Counted from the first letter of the stretch, positions 23,533 to 35,762 are shown. The stretch: DNA of 64,000 bases from Acanthosoma haemorrhoidale (GCA_930367205.1 OV884011.1:114387866-114451865), one strand, 5' to 3'. The notes: generated from the sequence alone by a model not told the origin. Made by a program: numbers and translations.

Positions 23533-24985
23533 GTGCTAAAATTACTATCTGGCTTATAAGGCAATAAGTAATCGTGATAAATGTTCTCATTCGTACTATA
23601 TTTGCAATTTTCATTCACTCGCTCATTCATACAGTATTTACAAACAGCCCAGAGACCTCCCAAATCCACATGGCTGTGACTTCCCTCGCATGTGAAAGAG
23701 GAAGCGGAGTCTTGGGAAGTCCCAAGAAGAATGATTGGAGAAACTGGCCAATGCCGGGACTCCCATTTATAGCAGGTCACGAGACCACAGACGTTTTAGT
23801 CTCCGAGGAGGATTATAGGGGTGAGTGGTGCAGTGCAATGTCGGTGCTACGGGAGTAGGGTGGTTTTATAGGTTACTATTTATAGGACGAGTTCAAGAAT
23901 GTAAGGTATATTAAGATCGTTATGAAGGGTTTTCTTTCTGACGTAATAAGAGCCATTTACTATTGTTCTCGGGACTTTTGATTAAAAGGAATGGATACGC
24001 TTGATGTTCGACTTTTTTGCTGTCCCCCATTGCTCTATTCCATATGTCCAGATTGGTTTAAGTATAACTTTGTAGATTAGTAGTTTATTTTCTATTGAGA
24101 GATGGGATGCCCTTGTAGTAGTCTGTACAATTGTCCAGAGCGTCTGTTTAGTTCTTGTCTTTTTAGCCTCGTGTGTGGGTTCCACGTCAGTCGTTTGTCG
24201 AGATGGAAGCCTAAGTATCGTACTGTCTCGAATACAGGGAGAGGAATGGAACTTGCGGCAGAGGGTGAAAATGATGTGGGAACATTTAGCTTCATTAACT
24301 TTGATTCGCCATAGGTTACACCAATGCTCGAGCTTATCAAGGTGTTTTTGAAGGGTATGGGATGCTATATCGGGGTCCCGGTGGGATGAAAAGATTGTAG
24401 TGTCATCTGCAAATGTGGCCTAGAAGGTTATAGGGGTAGTGGGGGCATCAGCGGTGTTTAGGTTTTAGAGGATGGGGCCCAGGACACTGCCCTGTGAAAC
24501 TCTTGCTTTTATGTGATAATAGATAGAATAATCTAAGCCACAGCGGACTTGGAAGAAGTGGTTTGAAAGGTAGGACTGTAGGATTAGGAAAAGGGTCTGT
24601 GGTAAATATGTTTTGAGCTTGTAATGCAAACCTGCGTGTCAAAAGCTTGAGCTATGTCCAGAAAGGCAGCAGAGCAATACTATATGAAATTAACATTATT
24701 ATAACATTAGGATAATGAAATAAAAATAATATATATATATATCAAGGGCTGAAGAAATGTGATCAACAACGCGAAGGCCTAGTTGATCAGTGGAATGTCG
24801 TTGACGGAAACCAAACTGGTGTGTAGGAAAAAGGTTTTCCTAGAATCAACAACTGGAAGTAGGCGTTTTAATAGGAGTTTTTCAAATATTTTTAAGAGGA
24901 AAGGGAGTACTAATTGGACGGTCAGATGAGGCGTCATTGGGGGGGTTGCCAGGTGGCAAATAGCACAATAATGGAATATAGAACA
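23533..24985 (-). mobile_element. LINE-B copy, inverted, 5'-truncated and rearranged
   Basis: Read on the minus strand it starts inside the reverse transcriptase (DASSDRPIS block near 24930) and passes HQFGFRQRHST. It continues through the thumb (SIPLPVFETVRYLGFHLDKR, about 24215-24275) and the 3' UTR to about 23533. It carries a roughly 60-base AT-rich replacement at 24681-24742, loss of the FADD region context by frameshifts, and an internal deletion in the 3' UTR near 23729. Not functional. Confidence 0.85.
24681..24742. other. AT-rich insertion inside LINE-B copy
   Basis: Compared with the 18450 copy, about nine bases (gtttggttt on this strand) are replaced by about 60 AT-rich bases ending in an (AT)n run. 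It may be microsatellite expansion or repair filler. Confidence 0.6.
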
Positions 24986-25149
24986 GAATAGATAAGAAAA
25001 GAGAAATGATCTCATTCGGAATATCCATGGAAAAAAAACGCATAATTTCTACTAACTAGCGACTGAAAGGTTGAAAAGGCAAATTCTAATTCACCTTACA
25101 CATGTGGTTAACAAGCCGTTCTAAACGCTCGGTTTTTTATTTTCGTTAC

Positions 25150-25240
25150 TATTCACTGATTTGTATCTGATTGGGCAATAAGTAATAGTGATAAATGTTC
25201 TCTTTCATACCATATTTACAATTTTCATTCCTCGTTCTAT
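25150..25240 (-). mobile_element. LINE-B 3'-terminal scrap, inverted
   Basis: About 80 bases match the last part of the LINE-B 3' UTR (caataagta..tgataaatgttctc..tttcata). It lies in the same orientation as the 23533 copy, about 165 bases beyond it. Confidence 0.7.
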
Positions 25241-27305
25241 TTTATACCTAAGGAGGCGAGATCACGTTATATTGACCACAATCCATTTTAAAAAATGTTT
25301 TCATTTTTATGTTTTGGAAATCTAAATAGTAGTGTAACGTGTGTATACCTATGAAAAGAATACGATATATGTCAGTTAGTCCACATTCGACTAGATAAGA
25401 ATTTACCAATAGATTATTGGATTAGTAAATTATTTTCCGAAGCTTTCTAGTTTGGATAGTAAAAAGTGCAAAAGAATTTTCTTCAACTTTTATAGATATT
25501 CGTCAAGGAAACAATCATGTCAAATATGATCCATCAATAAAGCATTTCGTTACAGCTGGAAAAACGATTTGATTTACAGCTTTGATTGCCTTTTTGTAAT
25601 TCTAGTCGACTTGATCCGGAATGCATGCAACATATTATTAATCAGGACAACGAAATCTTAGATCTGATACCCTACTCGATACGATACAAAAATATTAATT
25701 TTTCTTAATAATTAGAGACTTTTATGAGGATGGTTTTATTTTAGCACACTATGGGCATCAAACGATATAATTGGTTAAGTTAGAGCTACAAAAATTATGT
25801 CAATGGCAGTTTAATATATCTTTTTGTAATTATAGTTTAAAAAACAAAAGGCAAATTACATATTGTTAATCAGAACTTCATGATCTAAGAATTTTGAACC
25901 CTATTAAAAATTAAAGATTTATTGATGACACTTAATCAAGCTATTCGAAAATGACTAAACATTTCTATATATATTATAGTTTTTAATATCAAATGAAACC
26001 TGCATGAAAAATATTATATATCTAATTTGAAAAAGGAAATTTTCTTAGACTTAAACAGTCAGATTATCGGGTATGACCGTAGAGTTTCTGGTTTTAAATA
26101 AACCCTATGAAACCCTAAACTAGGAAGGATCCCTCATCTCATAATATGTGACCTTGTGACGTTTTATTTGCGTTAGTATCAAGTATTTATCAATCAGTTA
26201 ACTGTTTTATTATTGTTTATATCATCTCTCCAAAACTGATAGTCTTTCTACCCTCTTATCTCATTGGCTTACGATATTCTCTCCTAAGGCATCATCGAAG
26301 TTGATATAGTATTCAGTTTAGAGAGCTTTAATATGTGCTTTAATGTGTTTCTGAATCCCGGATCCTTGATTATGTTCAGTTATAGAATAATTCTTCACTG
26401 AGGTAGTAGTAGGCTTCATTCTCTGTTAGGGTATATATAACAAGTGATTAATTACTCTTATCTCTTAACCGTGTTTTTTTCTAGTAAAGTTTTGATTGTT
26501 TTATGAAAATAACTGAAAGTTAATAGCTAATCGTAAACTTTGATGATCAAATTATTTGTTGGGATATGGGCTTTAATTGTTGAAATGATTATATTAGATT
26601 TCTCTCAAGATTATTAGTAGACGATTATATACCTAGTATATATTGCCTGTTTTCAGAGACTAATTATATAATTAGATTATCATGTTTTAAATCTTTAAAA
26701 AACATCTCTTGTTCGTTCCATCGATACTGAGGACATACGTTTGTTTATAAATAATTCAACTTCCTCTGACAAATAATTTATCATAATATCACCGAATCTT
26801 CTCAAAATATTTTAATTACTTCTAGCTCACTATTTTTTTCTATAACATATTGTCAAACTATAGATATATTATTTTATTATTTATATATCTTATATCTCAT
26901 ATTCTCCGATAAAAATCTGATATCATCCTTTCATCAACCAAAACCAATAACTCAAAAACTAATCCACTCATATAAAAAAAAACGCAACTGCAGCTTTCTA
27001 TGTTCAGTACCAGGCAGGGGTATCATATTTTCCAGCAATGGTTATTCTATCAGGTTTGTGGTAGATCTATGTTCCATTTTAGCCCTTAAATGGAGGGTAA
27101 TGCATCTCAACCTAATTAATTTAAGTGACAAATAGTTGTGCTGTCCTATCTCTATAGCTTAGCCTCACTGGTCAACTTTGACCATCAATCAACAATTTTT
27201 TGTTAGTTACTTACTTGTTAAGTATTAACTTACAGATTGGCTGGTGGCTGGTGGAGATCACTGAATTTTTAACCGCAGATAATTTTAATTTATTTATTTA
27301 ATATT
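25241..27305. other. Non-coding stretch with diverged dispersed repeats
   Basis: No gene seen. Two diverged copies of a dispersed repeat (about 25590-25700 and 25840-25900) share a core beginning attgttaatcag or attattaatcagg. Confidence 0.45.
25590..25700 (+). repeat. Diverged dispersed repeat, copy
   Basis: The segment attattaatcagg...ctgataccctactcgatac aligns with 53285-53335 (attattaatcagg...cgatgccctaatcgatat), with 36040-36110 on the minus strand, and more weakly with 25840 and 45575. No coding content or clear ends are seen. It is an old interspersed family of unknown class. Confidence 0.5.
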
Positions 27306-28137
27306 GTAGTGACCGCTAACTACATAAGATAAACCACCCTATACTCTATTGTATATATATTGCAAACAAATGTAAATAACATTACCCAAATATAAATCAT
27401 TGTAAATGTGGTAAACAATAAACATGCAGCCGGGAGCCAATTAGTTATACTAGCTGGGGCACCAGCTACCAGTAACAGGTACTAAGCGACCCAACCCGCC
27501 GAGAGACCCTTACCCAGGTCACGTACTGGTGACATATCTCTTTGTCAGAGAACAAAGAAAACCACATACTTAACAGGCATTGGTTACTACAAAACCAGAG
27601 CTGATTGGCTACTGACGAAGCCAGCTGGGCATTTAATACCGGCGGTTTGGGGCCTGTATATTATTCTCCTGACAACTAACTGGCTCGTGGCTGCTCTGAT
27701 GTAAACTCTAAAACTTCAATTCTTCATTATGAAAACCTCTGCATCTCTCTCTCTCTCCTCACCTCGCTACGTTTTAGTCTGGCGTTGTCAGACCCCACAC
27801 CTTCCTGACGAATCTCTGCATTCGTCTCGCTAAATATAGCACCTCCTTGGGAGAGACCTCTCCCTAGTGGACAACGGTTATCGTGGCCCTGCAAACTTAC
27901 CAAGCAGTGTTCCATACGGCGATTCAGTCTGCCTCTCTCCGGTTCACACTCGCCTTTGGGGTCGGGACGGATTTCACCTACCCTCAGATACCGAGTGTGA
28001 ATTCGTAGTCATTCAAAGACACACAAACTACCTACACCACCTACCCTATAACTCTTCTCCTGAACATAGTGCATTGTCGGGGTACATAACTATCAAAAAT
28101 GGAGTCAGATAGTAAGACCGTCATGAAACGATGGTCC
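27306..28137 (+). mobile_element. LTR-like retroelement unit (copy 2)
   Basis: The fullest plus-strand copy of the family. It starts TGTAGTGACCGCTAAC and has AATAAA at about 27416. An inverted CCAAT (attggct, 27604-27610) and a TATA-type box (atttaata, from 27631) are followed by about 450 bases of leader. A conserved ATG at 28099 opens a 14-codon frame (MESDSKTVMKRWSR). Similarity to the 7627 copy stops just after ccagg, immediately before a GT. Promoter boxes, size and TG start suggest an LTR with leader, but no primer-binding site or gag/pol could be shown. Confidence 0.6.
27604..27640 (+). promoter_or_regulatory. Core promoter of the LTR-like unit
   Basis: attggct (inverted CCAAT) is followed about 20 bases later by atttaata. 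The sister copies have attggct and tatttaag at the same spacing (57542 and 57568 on plus; 8146 and 8120 on minus), so the arrangement is conserved in three copies. Confidence 0.55.
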
Positions 28138-28232
28138 AGGTTATAATGGAATTCAACACTTTTTTTATTTTATAAAAAAAAAAGTTAAATTTTATATAAT
28201 TAAAATTAAATATTAAGAATGTATAATATAAA

Positions 28233-28288
<56 letters not shown>

Positions 28289-30190
28289 TAAAGTTTAGAT
28301 ATTGTCATAAATGTAATTAGTTTTAATTTTATTTCTAAGGATTGCTGAGGAGGCGAAACACCAACTGTTGATTAACAATAAATAAAAGATTTTTGAATCG
28401 ACTCAAACGCTTTTTTGAAAAATTTAACTTTCCCACAGTGTAAAAATGAGTAGACGTGTCTCTTTTAAGAGTGTTCGCTGTTTAGAACATTAATAATAAA
28501 CATATTTTTTTATTATTACATAAATATAAACTATGAATAGGCGAAACATAATATACATGGATTTATATATATGTATGCCTAATTAGCAGACCAGAGGTTC
28601 CGTGAAATGGTTTATCAACTTTATTTCCAATTTACAGACTTATCCCCCCACCCACTCAATCATATTTAACATGCATTTCATTTGGCCATAATAAACATCC
28701 TGGCGTGAATCATAAATTAAGCAGCACGTCATCCCTGAACACCTGAAAGTACGTATTAAAAAGTTGTTCTTTCAAGATGACATACTTTAAACAGGAAACA
28801 TGATCACGCTGGCATTTAAAAAAAACATTTACCAGCACTCCAAATAACTCAAATTTAAACTTTAGACTTTAATGCAGTTCGAACTGATTTTTCATTATTT
28901 CAGTTATTTATGTTTTTTTATATATATTAAAAAGGCGATCAGTGTGGTTAAAAAAATTATGTAAAGTATGTTTGAGATCATAAATAACGATAAGTGTGTT
29001 CATAGTCCTTCAATTTAATTACAAGTATTTCGGAAACCCAAGCGGTTTCTCTTAAAATATTGTCTTAATTATTTTTTATCTCTCTTTATTTCTATTATAC
29101 CGTTTGTATATATTTCAAAAATGCAATTTTTTTCTTGCATTTTAATCGGGACAGATGTTTAATTCGAGAATGTCAGTTCATATTTTAGGAATCTATAGTT
29201 TTTTATTTAGTTACTAGATTTTTAATGGTTGTAACCATTTCTCATTTAAACCACCCATTTAAACCCGTTTGAGGTTCAGCTATGACCGTGATTACACTTT
29301 TTTATTTCTCTCACGAATGTTACACCTGAAACTCTTGAAGATGATGGCCAATGGAAAACATTCGGGTATAATTAATAATGTGTGGATATAAAACGTTTCT
29401 TATAAAGCCCATAATATAACATATAAAACATGGAGATCCGCTGTTCCTTTAAGAGGAGAAAATATCCAAGGTCCATATAGAACAAACGATAAATCACGAA
29501 ATGAAAATGCAAAACATCTCACCAAGCCGAAGCTTATGCAAATATATACACAACTAATGCAAATTGTAAATAAGTATTGGCTAGATTTAATATCACTTAG
29601 CCCTGTAATAAACAAAGAAAATCGAAAGACTACTGGGCTATCTTAGAATGGAAATTAGCAAGTGGTAAAAGTATTTATGAATAACAATCAAATTCGGTTT
29701 CAGCAATAGCCGTATTGAAAATAACTTAGTTGTCAAAACCATGGCCCAACTGTGTGAAAATTTACGTGAAATAAGATAATATCAGAAACCTAATAAGCAG
29801 TTAGCGTCGCATCATAATAGATAGGTTGAAACGTTTTATAAAAAATAAGCTCCTTGAAATTTTATTTATATTAACATATTTTATTTTGGTATCTAAGGCT
29901 AGACAAAAACATTATTGCCGTTGGAACAACACTACTTTGTTATTACCGTCCATATTTTATTTTTTCACATATGGCCCTCGAGGTCATTTATGTGATGATA
30001 TATCCTTTTTTTTTTAATAATAATATACCCGTAAGCTTTAAACAGTAATGGATAGTGAGCTTCTTGTTCCTAAAGGTGATCGGTTGAAGAAAAAAACCTT
30101 TTTCTCACGCATCCCTTTAAAAGTAAACTTATAAAAATATTTATATTTTGTTTCGTTATTTTTGTTTTCTTATCGTAAAATTTTCTCACA
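28138..30190. other. Non-coding stretch with (AT)n microsatellite
   Basis: It includes a perfect (AT)n run at about 28236-28285. Small open frames at 29400-29615 and 29826-30017 are composition-driven. No supported gene. Confidence 0.5.
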
Positions 30191-30628
30191 CTATGTGCAA
30201 ATAGAAGTTAGGAAACCAACAGCCCTTTTTTCTTCATCACTATCCTGCAATCCTTCCAGGCATCCTTCGCACTCAGTTTTGGAGTTCTTGTATTTAAAAT
30301 GAAACATTGAACATGATTAAAAAATAATGTATATTAATATTAGGTTGTGATCAAAGAATATTTCGTGTTCTGTAGTTATGATTTTGTTCTTATAAACTTT
30401 ACCTTAATACATTCCATAATGTCACTTGCCACATCACTTATTATATCCAAATAGCTTGATATACTTGGATTTTTTGGTACATCATCAATTAAATCAATAT
30501 TAAGCTCTGTAAAAATAAAATAAACATTATATATTACATATGTGCGTTAGTTTACGTGATTGTTCATCGTCATCGCCATCGGTGTCCAGCATTCTCGTTC
30601 CAGCAGACGTTTCATTAATTTCCGTCAT
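30191..30628 (-). CDS. Candidate three-exon gene, 90 residues, unknown function
   Basis: On the minus strand three exons join in frame. Exon 1 is 30628-30556, from an ATG. Exon 2 is 30506-30403 and exon 3 is 30286-30191, ending in TAG. All splice sites are GT-AG (donors gtaaac and gtaaag; acceptors tttttacag and aaatacaag). The phases fit: 73+104+96 nt gives 91 codons. Introns are 49 and 116 nt. The product is acidic, with DTDGDDDEQ near residue 20, a helix-prone SYLDIISDVASDIMECIK (about 42-59) and TECEGCLEGL with a CxxC (64-73). No family is recognised; a zinc-binding tail of a decayed transposase is one possibility. There is no start context beyond the ATG and no visible promoter, so the 5' end is uncertain. 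Confidence 0.5.
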
Positions 30629-30747
30629 TGGGTTGAGAATGATTTATGTATCCCCATAATGTTAATTTCGTCTGAAGGATTGGCGTTTCCGCTTGTCACA
30701 GAATTTTCATGTAGCTGTTTGTAAAGTAGTCCATAGTAACTAGCAAT
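30629..30747 (-). other. Possible upstream coding extension in a shifted frame
   Basis: Directly upstream of the ATG at 30628, a different minus-strand frame is open from an AG acceptor (30749-30748) for 40 codons. It includes YYGLLYKQLHENSVTSGNAN and ends at TGA 30627-30625, which overlaps the ATG. The protein-like composition suggests the real exon could be 30747-30556 with one indel, which would make the gene longer and possibly a pseudogene. Confidence 0.3.
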
Positions 30748-31129
30748 CTAAATTATTGATTGCAAAATCGAACATTGAAACTAAGCAAAGATCATACAAA
30801 TATTACCAAGTATTATAATGGATACAAAATGGAGTATTATGCTTTGGTTAAACCAAGGAGAAACCATAACTTGTAATACTTCTTATATTATTGGCTAAAC
30901 GACAGTGACATATTTGAATGATTGTTGATTTTAAAATACTCTTTAGCAAAATTAACTAGAATTAACAACCAAGATGATCGCCACTTGAAAAAAACAATAG
31001 TAAGGTACGAGAAAAATAACAATAGAGGAAACAAAGCTTAATATTAACAAGGTAACACTCAAAAGGTCACCTATATAAACTTATAGTTATAAACTGAAAA
31101 AGTGATTTTTCTTAATGTTTTAGTTGTAC

Positions 31130-31198
31130 CTTTTCTTTGTTGTTTTTTTTTGGCTTCTTGTTTGTAAAACTTTACCAATCCTGAAAAGTGCAGTATTG
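31130..31198 (-). other. Isolated exon-like segment
   Basis: An acceptor (tatttttcaaccag) precedes an open 69-base segment reading ILHFSGLVKFYKQEAKKKQQ and ending at a GT donor (aaaag/gtacaa). Its phase does not join cleanly to the exons at 30.7 kb, so it is only a candidate. Confidence 0.2.
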
Positions 31199-31475
31199 CT
31201 GGTTGAAAAATAAAATTCATTATTACAACATGAAAGTCTGTAAATTAAAGATGGTTGGCAATATGATAACTGCATTTTCTATTTAATTTTACGATGTAAA
31301 AACTCTTATGCTAATATTTTTCAGGATATTTTGCATATTCTTATTTATTGTCAGACAAAACTATAGGTAATATCTATGTTTTAACTCCAGTCCAAGTTGA
31401 GTTGTTTAGATCGTCGAGAGACTTATGCCTGAGCAAAATGTTTCCGTCTGATTTATAAGTAGAAACAAATAGAGC

Positions 31476-31500
31476 TCTCCCGGATGAGAATCGAACTCAC
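31476..31500 (-). other. tRNA 3'-half fragment (T-arm)
   Basis: On the minus strand gtgag-ttcgatt-ctcat forms a 5-bp T stem with a canonical TTCGATT loop, followed by a 7-base acceptor strand ccgggag. No matching 5' acceptor or D-arm is present within tRNA range, so it is a tRNA or SINE remnant rather than a gene. Confidence 0.5.
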
Positions 31501-31512
31501 GCTCATCATCTG

Positions 31513-34005
31513 TGTCGTTCATTATATCTTTATTGCGTATAATATTTTCATTTAATTAATTTTGAATAAAACCTATAACCTCTATAAAATGACTACTGTA
31601 GAAGATTATTGTTTTTCCTAAACCAAATGCCAAGCTCTTAGAGAGGAAAGAGCTCCGAATACATATTCCTTGCCTTGGGTTTTGACAGGTGATCAGCAAA
31701 CGAATGGGACCGCTTCAATGCATTTTAATAGAAAGGTTGGTCTGGGAGTTCTATGGCTCTGCTCTCAGGGGGAGGGGAGTCCCGACCCAATGGTCCCCCA
31801 CAGACCAAAACATTACTCCACAAATAATATCCGATATTTTTGTGAGATTTTCGATATATTTTATCACGAAATGTAATACAATTATTCTAACACTACTACG
31901 AATAGTAGAAACATTAGTTAAAATAATAACACAATGTCAACGGCGAAAAGTCTTCTATTGTAGATTTGTATCGTTTTTAAGAAATAGAAGAGATTTCTAA
32001 CGGCTTGGTTCTTCTTCTTGCAATATGTCTTTTAAATTTTATTGCTAAACTTGATCATCTTCGGAAGCTGTTGAACTTAGCTCACTGTAATGCAACCTGT
32101 ACATGCTCCTTCCTGATTGGTATACGGTACAAATATATATGCTAGCGGCTATATCTAGATGTCAATATTTTCTGTGGTTGGTTGACTCCTTCCCTTATCA
32201 CATTGTAAGGAAAGCTACAGATCAATATTGGCAGTCGTGACTATACTGGTGTAATTCTGCCATAGTTAGTTCCTATTATCGTAGGCAGAAATCAAAATTT
32301 TAGAAAACAAAAGCTCTCTTCTATTTCAAAATAAATAAAAATTCTGTGGGTGAATAAATCTTAAATGGAATCATAATTAACTATAAAATTATTTTTTACT
32401 TAATAGTTCAGTAGATCTAATGGCGCCTTCCAGGCTACCAGTCGAAAAATAATAATTGTTCATAAAAACTTTAACAAGTAGTCGGAGTCTCATCGGCACG
32501 TTTTAGATAAGTCAGCTAGTCAATATAAGATAAGCCTATTAAAGTACCAATAAAAAAGTAAATTATAACTTTTAAACCGTATAAAATATAAATTATTAGT
32601 TTTAATCAATGACCTCCACAACAGATATCTAACAAACAGCAAGTAGTAAAGTACAAGGGAAAAGTAATAAAAAAATCAAATTATGAGGAATTTCATGAAT
32701 AAACTTATTTCCTCGAAACTATTGTTTGATACGTATTAGCAGAAACTGTCTAGAAGAATACCATAAAAAGAATAGATGGGAATTTAAACATCTCTTAAAT
32801 AATATTCTCTAGGCAGATTCGTTTCATTACATCTGCTATAGTTTTAGATATTCCATACTTACAGTCAGAAACAATAACGTGTCTTGTTTTACTTTGACCG
32901 TGAATTGGGTACTGGGGGTGTCAATCTTATAACTCGTAGCCCCTAACTCAAAACTAAAACAAATATAATGAAATGGATTAATTCCAATAAAAGTGTTTTG
33001 CACCAGCGAGAAATTTTAATTGGAATCGGTGGTAGAAAAAAAACTGCTCTTTATTTCATTCTGGGCCACATGGTCAGATGGATTGGGAGAGTGAAACTAT
33101 TACGTATTGCATATTGTGTTCAGGCTTTTTTTTTTTAAATCTAATTATAGAGTTTATAGTTCAATTGTGTACAAAAGTTGTAAAAACATGTGGATCAATT
33201 GCATTTTACTTGGGTATGTAATTTTTTACTTATGTTCGTGTTCAGTATTGATTTGTTTCGTACTGCTTTAAAGTGTATTCATTCTAGGCAACAATAATTA
33301 TGATTTGATAATTTTTTGTGTTCGAGTAAGCTACAACAAGTTCGGATAGATAGAACAAATGCCCGAATGCCAGCCCGGAGGTTGTTTGTATATTATAAGT
33401 ACATGCTTATTTCCTTCTTTGACACAAGCAGTTTTTGTATATAATTGAATTCGTGTTAAGTCTAGAATTTCGTCCCTCCTATTTATTGATTGTTCCGCAA
33501 AAAGGTATAAATTGTTATTATTCCTTCTAATATCATTAGTGCCTTTGTATAAACTTAGATTGAATATTTTACTGCGTATAATAGTAAAAGTGATCCTTAA
33601 GGTTTGCGAGTTAGCATAAGGATTAAGATACAGCCACCCCTGTTAAGTAGCCAACTGTCCTGGTAGTGTTCAGTTCAGTTCCTTCCCTCAATTTCATGAG
33701 TGGAATATGGTGGCCGTTACCTCTTCAATTAGGATGTGTTAGTTTATTTTGGCGCAGTGCATTTTAAATAAAAATAGGTCGCCAATTCAAATCAAAACAC
33801 TGAATTAAAAAATTTTCATTATAAATTTGTTTCAAATCCCCAAATATTTTTATTAATTTACAAATAAAATTAATAGATTCGTTCTAAAATTATAAGAATA
33901 CAAAATTTATATTATAACAATTTAGGTGATAACTAACTAAACATTTTTTATAAAAATGCCATATGTATACATACCTCAATATACTTTTAATTTTTTATTT
34001 TTACT
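31513..34005. other. Non-coding stretch
   Basis: A G-rich block at about 31650-31815 is open in two frames but unrecognised. A tRNA D-arm-like segment (tagcataaggattaagata) lies at about 33613-33632. Nothing else is supported. Confidence 0.4.
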
Positions 34006-34069
34006 AACATCGTCCTTGTATTAGATAATCCAAGTTTGTAAGCAACTCTTTCTCATATAGGACGATGTT
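34006..34069. repeat. Short perfect inverted repeat
   Basis: aacatcgtcct (34006-34016) and aggacgatgtt (34059-34069) are perfect 11-base complements around 42 bases. No coding context. Confidence 0.8.
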
Positions 34070-35101
34070 TACGTATATTAAAATAATATTGTTATCAGTG
34101 CTTAATACTGATATTCATTCTAAAAACTCCAAAACGACACTTAAACACTTAGAAAAATTGGTATCTTCTTTGTATCCGTCAAGCATTCAATGCAAGCTCG
34201 CTTAATTAATTAATCCTGGAGGAAGAACATTGGTTTTTTAACCTGAGCTAAACAGCGTTTAGCTTTGGTGCCTCTTGTTGTTAACATAGTACACGCAAAA
34301 AAGTCGTTATCAACCAATGTTAATCTTGATATCCTGATATCCCAGTTCTACATCAGGGCACATTAGACCCCCCCTTCCACCTGGGCCGGTTCCACTTCCT
34401 AACAGTAAACTACTCAATATCCAGAACGGTACGATAAACAATGCCACAGCGGAGAATCGACTCCTTCATGAGAGATGTATGAGGAAGGCCGATGAATTAT
34501 GAAGGGAGTGGAGATATGGACAACGGAACAGAAGACTAGCATCTATTAATATGGGGGGAAGAAAATGGTCACTCGTCTGTTTGCTTTATGATAAGATGGC
34601 TATCGTACGCTACTGTATGCGGAGTGATCTGTTATTCGGACCAGTAACTGAATGTGTGCGTCTAGCAGAGTGTCCATATCCCGTTCGAGTAGGTATGTCA
34701 AACTGCATTTATTATAACTTTAAATTTTATTGTGTTTTTGTGCTTTTTTTTGTTGTTTTTTTAAAGTATTGCTTTGAAAATTTTAGTTGTTTAGGGTTTC
34801 GTTGATTTTTTTTTTTATTTGAAGCCCTTATGTTTTTACCTATGAACACTGGCCGTCATGTTATGTTCTGTTATGGTCATAGTGTTTCTCAGATTCAAAC
34901 TAGAGATTTTACAAAGAGGTCCCATTTGATTCGAAGGAAGCATGAAAATTAAAGCCACATGGATGATATTAATATGGCTCTAGGGCGGAGTATGATATTT
35001 TATAGAATAAAACAACTTTTTGACTGAGACCGTCATCTGATGGCTGCTGTGGCACTTATTGGGATCGCTATCAAAAAACGTCTGGCCGGGGGAAACTTCG
35101 T
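34070..35101. other. Non-coding stretch
   Basis: It holds an 84-codon frame at 34551-34805 without recognisable features. Otherwise AT-rich. Confidence 0.4.
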
Positions 35102-35114
35102 TGTTGTGTTAATT

Positions 35115-35762
35115 GTATAACAATCTTTATTGTGCAATAATTACAATCTGCTTTTTATAAGGCAATAATAATACAGATAAATGATCTCATTCATACCATA
35201 TTTACAGTCATCATTCACTCGCTCATTCATACAATAGGACATGATTGGAGAAACTGGCCATTGCCAGGACTCCCACTGTCACGCGATTATAGCAGGTCAC
35301 GAGGCCACTGCCGTTTCAGTCTCCGAGGAGGATTATAGGGATGAGTGGCGCAGTGCAAAGACTGTGCTACAGGATTAGGGTGGTTAGATAAGTTACAATA
35401 AAATTTTATGAACTTGGAAGGGATGAGTTCAAGAATATAGGGTATATTCAGATAATTGGGAAGGGTTTTGTTGCTGACGTAATAAGGGGCATTTACTATT
35501 GTTCTTAGGACTTTTGATTGAAAGGATTGGATGCGCTTGGTGTTCGACTTTTTTGCTGTCCCCTATAGCTTTATTCAGTATGTCCAGATTGGCTTAAGTA
35601 TAAATTTGTAAATAAGTAGTTTGTTTTCTATTAAGAGATGGGATGTCCTTTGAAGTAGTCTGTACAGTGGTCCAAAGCGTCTGTTTAGTTCTTGTCTTTT
35701 TAGTCTCGTATGTGGGTTCCAGGTCAGCCGTTTGTCGAGATGGAAGCCTAAGTACCGTACTG
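35115..35762 (-). mobile_element. LINE-B 3' fragment, inverted, with 13-bp target duplication
   Basis: On the minus strand it starts in the thumb region (cagtacggtacttaggcttc side near 35762) and runs through the C-terminal codons and 3' UTR to 35115. A perfect 13-base repeat, tgttgtgttaatt, flanks it at 35102-35114 and 35763-35775. The 3' UTR lacks about 120 bases present in the 20970-21360 copy, so the source or this copy had an internal deletion. Non-functional. Confidence 0.88.

Noticed and set aside
27306..28137. A complete LTR retrotransposon
   Set aside because: No gag, protease, integrase or second LTR in the same orientation nearby, and no primer-binding site was identified.
28236..28285. 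Replication origin or regulatory AT tract
   Set aside because: It is a plain (AT)n microsatellite, like 50979-51033; no associated motif.
31476..31500. A functional tRNA gene
   Set aside because: Only the T-arm and 3' acceptor strand are present; no 5' acceptor, D-arm or anticodon arm closes upstream.
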